The notes below the pieces were generated by a model. The model searched no databases, had not been told where the DNA came from, and saw only the letters and a program-made list of their open reading frames with translations. A program made the position numbers and the translations under genes. A stretch of DNA of 60,792 nt from Mesorhizobium sp. LSJC280B00 (GTDB lineage Bacteria > Pseudomonadota > Alphaproteobacteria > Rhizobiales > Rhizobiaceae): NCBI RefSeq assembly GCF_000502835.1, contig NZ_AYVL01000009.1, positions 84,502-145,293 of the forward strand, written 5' to 3'. Positions 55,158 through 60,792 of this stretch are shown here, in pieces; positions within the stretch are counted from its first letter, which is position 1; each line of letters opens with the position of its first letter.

Positions 55158-55328
55158 ATGTCTAACCTCATCGCACGTTTTGTGAAGGACGAATCCGGCG
55201 CGACCGCTATCGAATACGGTCTGATCGCCGCTCTTATCGCACTCGCCATCATGGTCGGCGCCGGCCAGCTCGGCAACTCGCTGAACGCCAAGTTCACCGC
55301 CATCTCCACTAAGGTGAACGGTAGCTGA
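55158..55328 (+). CDS. pilA: Flp/Fap pilin (major tad pilus subunit)
   Basis: 56 residues from the ATG at 55158, after GTAGGAGCTCGA. The Flp motif is DESGATAIEYGLIAALIALA (11-30): processing would occur after G14, leaving the glutamate E19 at position 5 and Y20 at 6 of the mature chain. The hydrophobic helix assembles the filament. A strong terminator follows at 55354. Confidence 0.95.
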   Translation: MSNLIARFVKDESGATAIEYGLIAALIALAIMVGAGQLGNSLNAKFTAISTKVNGS

Positions 55329-55353
55329 CCGTAACGGGTTCGGTTGTTCTGAA

Positions 55354-55383
55354 ATAAGGGCCGCCGCACTGGCGGCCCTTATT
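55354..55383 (+). terminator. Intrinsic terminator after the pilin gene
   Basis: ATAAGGGCCGCC pairs with GGCGGCCCTTAT around GCACT, and TTTA follows. The stem is 12 bp, 25 bp after the pilin stop, and would let pilin mRNA end before cpaA. Confidence 0.85.
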
Positions 55384-55476
55384 TAGTCCTCGCATGATTT
55401 GAAATTTAGGCCTCATCAGTCGTTAATCGAATAGGATTAGGCTGGGGCTAGATGCAATTGGGTCATAGGCGCGCCG

Positions 55477-55995
55477 ATGCTTGAAGCCGTGATCTTCGTC
55501 GTGTTTCCGTTCTGCATGCTTTTTGCCGCGATCTCCGACATGCTTTCGATGACGATCGCCAATCGCGTGCCGGTGTTGCTTGTGGTTGTCTTCGCCTTGG
55601 TTGCGCCTTTGACCGGCATGGACTGGGCCACCTATGGCTGGCATTTCGCCGCCGCCGGCCTGGTTCTCGCGGTGACGTTCGGCCTGTTCGCGCTGGGCGG
55701 CATGGGCGGCGGCGACGCCAAGCTTCTGGCTGCCACTGCCATGTGGATGGGACTGAACATCCATCTCATCGAATACCTCGTCGCCTCGACATTCATCGGC
55801 GGACTGCTGACGCTAGCCATCCTCGCCTATCGAAAATCGCCGCTTGCCGCCGTCACAAGCCACAATCCGTTCCTGCGCCATTTCGCCGATGAGGCGACCG
55901 GCGTTCCGTACGGCATCGCGCTTGGCATTGGCGGTCTGCTCACCTATTCCGACTCGCCATTGATGGCCTGGGCACTTACCAGGCTGGCGGGCTGA
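55477..55995 (+). CDS. cpaA: Prepilin peptidase CpaA (TadV)
   Basis: 172 residues, an integral membrane aspartic peptidase with about five helices. The A24 family catalytic aspartates are D21 (ISDMLSM) and D80 in GGMGGGDAKLL. It would process the Flp pilin and TadE-like proteins. It lies downstream of pilA behind a terminator and before cpaB. Confidence 0.93.
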   Translation: MLEAVIFVVFPFCMLFAAISDMLSMTIANRVPVLLVVVFALVAPLTGMDWATYGWHFAAAGLVLAVTFGLFALGGMGGGDAKLLAATAMWMGLNIHLIEYLVASTFIGGLLTLAILAYRKSPLAAVTSHNPFLRHFADEATGVPYGIALGIGGLLTYSDSPLMAWALTRLAG

Positions 55996-56184
55996 ATTTC
56001 GCTTTACGCGGTTGGCGCCGAGCAGGCGAGTTGGCCACGTTTTCCTTCGGGCCGGGCTTGTCGGTCCAATTTATGTAAACGTTAAATTAATCACGATCGT
56101 AAGTATAACATTAACCTTGTTTTGACGATTGCCGCTGCAAAGTCCCGCTTGGCTACGTGGTTTGCCAAGGCGAGGTTCGGACAG

Positions 56185-57000
56185 ATGCCAGCATCCCGAT
56201 TGATTATTCTGAGCGTGGCGATAGCCGCGGCCGGTGGTGCAGGCTATGTCGCGAAGAACATGGTCGTGGCTCCGCCGCCTCCGGTTGTCGATTCCGGTCC
56301 TCAGGCGCCGGCGATCGCGCTGCAGGATGTGCTTGTTCTTTCCGGCGACGTTCCGATGGGCAGTCCGCTTGAAAACAACATTTCCTGGGAGTCATGGCCG
56401 TCCGCCGGCATCAACGCAAATTTCATCACCCGCGCCGCCGAGCCTGAAGCGCTGGACAAGCTGAAGGGCGCCGTCGCTCGCGTGGCGCTCTACGCCGGCG
56501 AGCCGCTGCGGCGCTCGAAGCTGATCGGTGAAGGGCAAAGCTTCATGTCGTCGATCCTGCCCTCCGGCATGCGGGCCGTTGCCACAAGCATCTCGGCCGA
56601 CACCTCGGCCGGTGGCTTTATTCTTCCCAACGATTTCGTCGACGTCATCATGACCCGCAGAGCCGATCCCGCCAATGGCGGTGGTCCGGGCTTCACGACC
56701 GAAACTATCCTGAAGAACATTCGCGTCCTGGCGATCGACCAGACCATTCAGGAGGACGAGGAAGGTAAGAAGACCAGGGTTGGCCAGACCGCCACCCTGG
56801 AACTGACGCCGCAGCAGTCCGAGATCATCACCGTCGCACAGCAGATGGCGGATCGCCTGACATTGGCGCTGCGCTCGATCAAGGACAGTCAGGACAAGAA
56901 TGTGGGCGAAGCCGATTACCTGGTTTCCGGCAATGGCCGGCGCGGAACCGTGCGGTTGATCAAGTCGGGCGAAGTTTCCGAAGTGGGGGCGAGGAAATGA
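56185..57000 (+). CDS. cpaB: Flp pilus assembly protein CpaB (RcpC)
   Basis: 271 residues from the ATG at 56185; a TTG at 56122 would add 21 residues. One membrane-spanning signal (LIILSVAIAAAGGAGYVA) is followed by an SAF domain with PMGSPLENNISWESWP (about 60-75) and the RcpC-like domain. CpaB helps assemble the secretin in the outer membrane. The upstream gap (55996-56184) is AT-rich, with TAAA-N7-TTAA at 56076-56090 that resembles a CtrA site. Its stop overlaps the cpaC start as ATGA. Confidence 0.93.
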   Translation: MPASRLIILSVAIAAAGGAGYVAKNMVVAPPPPVVDSGPQAPAIALQDVLVLSGDVPMGSPLENNISWESWPSAGINANFITRAAEPEALDKLKGAVARVALYAGEPLRRSKLIGEGQSFMSSILPSGMRAVATSISADTSAGGFILPNDFVDVIMTRRADPANGGGPGFTTETILKNIRVLAIDQTIQEDEEGKKTRVGQTATLELTPQQSEIITVAQQMADRLTLALRSIKDSQDKNVGEADYLVSGNGRRGTVRLIKSGEVSEVGARK

Positions 57001-58526
57001 GGCTAAAAACCAAATTGCCGGTCACGCTGGCTGCGGCGATCGGCCTGCTTTTCCTTGGAACGAATGCATATGGCGTTCTCTGTGCCAGCGCAGCAGGCGA
57101 CAACGCCAGGGTGACGGCTTCGACCGCCACCCAGCGGGTCAAGCTCGGACTGAACAAGTCGGTGGTCATCGACCTCCCGAGCGATGCCTACGACATTCTC
57201 GTCGCCAACCCCGCTGTAGCCGACGCGGTGACCCGCACCGCCAGGCGCATCTATCTGTTTGGAAAGGCGGTCGGCGAGACCAATATCTTCGTCTTTGGCC
57301 CGAATGGCGAGCAGATCGTCAGCCTTGACCTAGCGGTCGAACGTGACGTCGCCGGGCTGGAGGATTATATCAAGCGCTTCATCCCGTCATCGGAGGTCAA
57401 GGTCGAGTTGCTGAACGACAACGTCGTTCTGACCGGAACCGTGGACACTCCTCTGGACGCCAAGCGCGCGGCCGATCTGGCAACCATTTTCGTGTCCGGC
57501 GGCGAGGCGACCACGGGTCAATATTCGCAGACCGCTGCCGGCGGTTCGGCTGAAGCCGGCGTCGCGATCGATAACCCAGATGCCGAGCGCCGCGTCAGCA
57601 AGATCGTCAACCTGCTGCAGATCATCGGCGACGACCAGGTGACGCTGAAGGTAACGGTCGCGGAAGTCAGCCGCTCGGTGATGAAGCAGCTCGGCGTCAA
57701 CATGGTGGGCAACGGCAGCAGCAACGGCATCAGCTGGGGCGCGGTAAGCGACAATTTCACTGGTTTGGGCAAGTCGCTGTCGAACTCGGGCCTCTCTATC
57801 GGGAGCTCGACGCTGCAGGCCTACATCAATGCCATGGAACAGTCCGGTGTCATGAAAACCCTCGCCGAACCAACATTGACGGCCGTATCCGGCGAGAAGG
57901 CGACCTTCAAGGTTGGCGGCGAATACAACATGGTGACCAGCGTTTCCCAAGCCGTATCAAACGATAACCAGACCGGTCTGAAGACGTATTCGGTCGAGAA
58001 GATCGAATACGGCATTGGCCTGGAATTCCAGCCGGTGGTGCTGTCTCCCGGCCGTATCAGCCTGAAAGTCAGAACCTCGGTTTCCGAGCCGACAACGGAG
58101 GGGTCTGTGTCTTTGTCCGAAGGCGTAACAAGCCCGGGCATGAATGCCCTGTCGCTCCGCAAGCGCTTGGCCGACACAACAGTGGAACTGCCTTCGGGCG
58201 GCTCGATGATGATTGCCGGCCTTGTCCGCGATGATCTCAGGCAAGCCGTCAACGGCTTACCTGGTCTGACAAAGATTCCAGTGCTTGGCGCGCTGTTCCG
58301 CAGCAGGGATTTCGTTCGCAACGAGACCGAGCTCGTCATCATCATTACGCCCTATCTGGTGAAGCCGGTGGCGCGCAACGATCTTGCCAAGCCGGATGAC
58401 AATTTCAACGCCGCCAGCGATGGCGCCGGCATCTTCCTTGGCCGCGTCAACCGTGTCTACGGCACCATGCAGACCGACAAGCCCAACGGCCGTTACCACG
58501 GCGTTGTCGGCTTTATCTACAAGTAA
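56997..58526 (+). CDS. cpaC: Outer-membrane secretin CpaC (RcpA)
   Basis: 509 residues with a signal peptide (about 1-32). The N-terminal pilus-formation domain (about 48-120) has RVKLGLNKSVVIDLPSDAYD, followed by a BON-like segment and then the secretin domain (about 200-465), including VTLKVTVAEVSRSVMKQLGV, TLTAVSGEKATFKVGGE and the conserved PVLGALFRS toward the end. It forms the outer-membrane channel for the pilus. It starts at an ATGA overlap with cpaB. Confidence 0.95.
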   Translation: MRLKTKLPVTLAAAIGLLFLGTNAYGVLCASAAGDNARVTASTATQRVKLGLNKSVVIDLPSDAYDILVANPAVADAVTRTARRIYLFGKAVGETNIFVFGPNGEQIVSLDLAVERDVAGLEDYIKRFIPSSEVKVELLNDNVVLTGTVDTPLDAKRAADLATIFVSGGEATTGQYSQTAAGGSAEAGVAIDNPDAERRVSKIVNLLQIIGDDQVTLKVTVAEVSRSVMKQLGVNMVGNGSSNGISWGAVSDNFTGLGKSLSNSGLSIGSSTLQAYINAMEQSGVMKTLAEPTLTAVSGEKATFKVGGEYNMVTSVSQAVSNDNQTGLKTYSVEKIEYGIGLEFQPVVLSPGRISLKVRTSVSEPTTEGSVSLSEGVTSPGMNALSLRKRLADTTVELPSGGSMMIAGLVRDDLRQAVNGLPGLTKIPVLGALFRSRDFVRNETELVIIITPYLVKPVARNDLAKPDDNFNAASDGAGIFLGRVNRVYGTMQTDKPNGRYHGVVGFIYK

Positions 58527-58540
58527 GCGGGGAAGCGGTC

Positions 58541-59275
58541 ATGTCTAAGGCAGCATCGAAGGCACGGGCGATCACCGCGACGCGGTCGGTCCATTCGCGA
58601 ATCTGGCGGCCGGCCGTTCCCATTATGGCGATCGCGGTGGCGGCATTGCTGGCCGGCTGCGCCAATCGCGACAGCGTCACGGTGGGTGCCATACCGGACG
58701 ATTATCGCACCACCCATCCGATCGTCATAGCCGAGAAGATACAGAAGATCGACCTTCCGGTCGGCGCCGGCGACCGTGGCATGACCAGATCCCAGCGTGA
58801 CACGCTCCTGGGCTTCCTGGACGGATACGACAGGAGCGCGGCTCCGGTGCTGACGATCGAGATTCCGAGCGGCTCAGCCAACGAAATCGCAGCGGCCGTG
58901 GCCGGCCGCGATTTCGCCAGGCTGGCCATAGCCAGCGGCATCAGCCGGAAGCGGATCGCCATGCGGTCCTATCAGTCTGTTTCGGCCGAAGCGTCCGCAC
59001 CGATCCGTGTTGCCTACGTCTCGGTGAAGGCTCAGACGGATAAATGCGGGCGCTGGCCCGAAGACCTGCTGCAGACTTCGGAAAACAAGCACTATGCCGA
59101 TTTCGGCTGTTCGTATCAGAACAACCTGGCTGCCCAGATGGCCAATCCGTCCGATTTGATCGGGCCACGCAAGCCGACCCCGATCGACGCGGAAAATCGC
59201 GGCGCGGTGATCGACGTCTATCGTGACAGAGGTATTTCGGACGAATTCCTCGGCAATTCGGAAGTCGAATATTAA
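58541..59275 (+). CDS. cpaD: Pilus assembly lipoprotein CpaD
   Basis: 244 residues. A long N-terminal basic start (about 1-22) precedes a lipobox LLAGC (cysteine near 41). The CpaD family core includes TVGAIPDDYRTTHPIVIAEK and CGRWPEDLL with FGCSYQNNLAAQMANPSDLI toward the end. It is an outer-membrane lipoprotein thought to aid secretin function. 14 bp after cpaC. Confidence 0.93.
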   Translation: MSKAASKARAITATRSVHSRIWRPAVPIMAIAVAALLAGCANRDSVTVGAIPDDYRTTHPIVIAEKIQKIDLPVGAGDRGMTRSQRDTLLGFLDGYDRSAAPVLTIEIPSGSANEIAAAVAGRDFARLAIASGISRKRIAMRSYQSVSAEASAPIRVAYVSVKAQTDKCGRWPEDLLQTSENKHYADFGCSYQNNLAAQMANPSDLIGPRKPTPIDAENRGAVIDVYRDRGISDEFLGNSEVEY

Positions 59276-59330
59276 CGAGTGTTGAGGCTCAACAAACCCT
59301 AAGCCGCGCAAGTCACGGAAAGTGATGACA

Positions 59331-60614
59331 ATGAGCAATCTTGCCTATGACACAGAGGTACCGGGCGGCGAAACCTCGGAGCAGGATATTGCCGCGATGC
59401 AGGCGTTGCGGCCGATCCCGCGCATTTCGATCCAGGCATTTTGCGAGACCGAAGGCGTAGCCAATCCGGTCGAGCGCGCCGGCGAGGATCGCCGCATGGC
59501 CAAGGCCCATCTGAAGGTGCATATGGGGGGCATCCCTACCGCTATCGAATTCTATCAGTCGGCGCCGACACCGAACCTGATCCTGCTTGAATCGCGCAGC
59601 GAGCCGAAGCTATTGCTTGAACAACTCGCCCAGCTCTCCGAGCATTGTGACCCGACCTCCAAGGTGGTGGTTGTCGGCCACTACAACGATGTCGGCCTGT
59701 ACCGCGAACTCATTCGTTCGGGCATTTCCGAGTATGTCATCGCGCCCGTATCGATGGCCGACATCGTCAGCGTGGTGTCTTCGATCTTCGTTGATCCGGA
59801 AGCGGAGCCGATCGGCCGCTCGATTGCCTTCATCGGCGCCAAAGGCGGCGTCGGCTCCTCGACCATAGCCCATAATGTGGCCTGGGCCATGTCGTCCCTT
59901 TTCAAATCCGAAGTGGTTGTCGCCGATCTCGACCTCGCCTTCGGAACGGCCAATATCAATTTCGACCAGGATCCGGCGCAAGGCATTGCCGAGGCAGTCT
60001 TCTCGCCGGAACGCGTCGACGAGGTCTATCTCGACCGGCTGCTCGCCCAATGCGCCGAGCACCTGTCGCTGCTTGCGGCCCCTTCGACCCTGGAGCGGGT
60101 CTACGATTTCGATCCCGACGCCTTCACCCAGCTTATCGACATAGCCCAGCGTAGCGCGCCGCTCCTCGTGCTCGATGTTCCCCACGTGTGGGCCGGCTGG
60201 ACCAAGAACACGCTGGTCAAGGCCGACGAGATCGTCATCACGGCGACGCCCGAACTGGCCAATCTGCGCAACACGAAGAACCTGGTCGACATGCTGAAGC
60301 GGCTTCGTCCGAACGATCCCGCGCCAAAGCTTGTGATCAACCAGGCCGGTGTGCCGAAACGTCCTGAGATTACGCCGTCCGACTTCTCCGAATCGCTCGG
60401 CCTTTCGCCGATGTCGGTCATCCCGTTCGAGCCGCTTTTGTTCGGAAATGCTGCCAACAACGGACGTGTGCTCGGTGAGATGGATGCCAAGAATCCGGTT
60501 GTCGCCACGATCAACGAGATCGCCCATGTGCTGACAGGGCGCAGCGAAATCAAGGTGAAGAAAAAGGCTGGCCTCGGCAATCTGATCGGCAAGCTTTCGC
60601 GCAACAAGAAGTGA
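59331..60614 (+). CDS. cpaE: Pilus assembly ATPase CpaE (TadZ)
   Basis: 427 residues from the ATG at 59331, eight bases after GGAAAG; GTG 59322 and ATG 59325 are alternatives. An N-terminal receiver-like domain (about 65-150) precedes a MinD/ParA-type ATPase domain: deviant Walker A GAKGGVGSST (about 168-177), then ADLDLAFGTANINFDQDP. CpaE/TadZ places the secretion apparatus at the cell pole. The basic C-terminal end KVKKKAGLGNLIGKLSRNKK may bind membrane. Confidence 0.93.
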   Translation: MSNLAYDTEVPGGETSEQDIAAMQALRPIPRISIQAFCETEGVANPVERAGEDRRMAKAHLKVHMGGIPTAIEFYQSAPTPNLILLESRSEPKLLLEQLAQLSEHCDPTSKVVVVGHYNDVGLYRELIRSGISEYVIAPVSMADIVSVVSSIFVDPEAEPIGRSIAFIGAKGGVGSSTIAHNVAWAMSSLFKSEVVVADLDLAFGTANINFDQDPAQGIAEAVFSPERVDEVYLDRLLAQCAEHLSLLAAPSTLERVYDFDPDAFTQLIDIAQRSAPLLVLDVPHVWAGWTKNTLVKADEIVITATPELANLRNTKNLVDMLKRLRPNDPAPKLVINQAGVPKRPEITPSDFSESLGLSPMSVIPFEPLLFGNAANNGRVLGEMDAKNPVVATINEIAHVLTGRSEIKVKKKAGLGNLIGKLSRNKK

Positions 60615-60643
60615 TGCCTCAGCGGTGGAATTGGTAAGCGATC

Positions 60644-60792
60644 ATGTTTGGTAAAAGAGGCAGCGACGACGGCAACCGGACCATTCCGGAATTCCGTCAG
60701 CCAGCACCCGCACCTGCTGCGCCGGCGGCCGCAAACCCTGTGGAAGCGGCTGTAACTGCCAGGTCGGCGGCGCTGCCGCCATCCGGCGCGCC
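60644..60792 (+). CDS. cpaF: Start of a tad secretion ATPase gene (CpaF/TadA), cut by the window edge
   Basis: First 49 residues or so, starting MFGKRGSDDGNRTIPEFRQP and continuing in a proline/alanine-rich linker. This N-terminal variable region is typical of CpaF, and its place after cpaE is the usual order, but no ATPase motif is inside the window. The call is therefore mainly positional. Confidence 0.75.
   Translation, partial: MFGKRGSDDGNRTIPEFRQPAPAPAAPAAANPVEAAVTARSAALPPSGA

Overview
The window is about 60.8 kb of GC-rich alphaproteobacterial chromosome, most likely from a Mesorhizobium-like member of the Rhizobiales. This rests on gene order (tsaB-rimI-acyltransferase-miaB-phoH-ybeY-corC-lnt-HTH-metK-trmB-rimP-nusA-ylxR-infB-rbfA-truB; fabI-fabB-fabA divergent from irr; rpsT-dnaA-dnaN-recF apart from any evident origin), on an Irr-type iron-control element, and on rhizobial-style palindromic repeats. 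No tRNA, rRNA, IS element or CRISPR array was seen.

Layout. 1-3904: end of a peptide-type ABC importer operon (binding protein tail, two permeases, two ATPases). 3905-4383: a perfect 47-bp inverted repeat and the frameshifted tail of an RND pump gene. 4384-6924: gabT and a convergent FAD-dependent ferredoxin reductase. 7087-13261: an iron operon behind a perfect Irr box, with imelysin, Bfd, bacterioferritin, di-haem cytochrome, a second imelysin and a Tat-exported DUF1513 protein. 13421-21695: tRNA/ribosome maturation and envelope genes, with a decayed VOC (glyoxalase-fold) gene before lnt. 21833-24809: HTH regulator, metK behind an attenuator-like hairpin, trmB and an unannotated-looking 54-aa gene. 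25019-36356: translation and RNA-turnover block (rimP to pnp), with corA inside it. 36446-45559: rsmC-like gene, fabIBA, irr, DUF4260, SH3 protein, D-2-hydroxyacid dehydrogenase, GNAT, MoeB and recF. 45586-52638: dnaN, dnaA, rpsT, echA, mutM and deoB, with a candidate small RNA and DnaA boxes between dnaA and rpsT. 53029-60792: part of a tad/cpa type IVc pilus locus (TadE-like proteins, CpaC-N-like protein, Flp pilin, cpaABCDE and the start of cpaF).

How it works together. Two themes link distant parts. The iron regulator Irr (40425) is encoded in the same window as the Irr box (7087) that probably controls the imelysin-bacterioferritin operon. Short palindromes with a shared core (14105, 32135, 33934) lie in or beside housekeeping operons, and one has become the coding 3' end of tsaB. 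No clearly new defence or mobile system is visible. The best novelty candidates are the bfd-bfr insertion in the imelysin/di-haem operon, the candidate sRNA upstream of dnaA, the metK leader attenuator and the palindrome exapted into tsaB.
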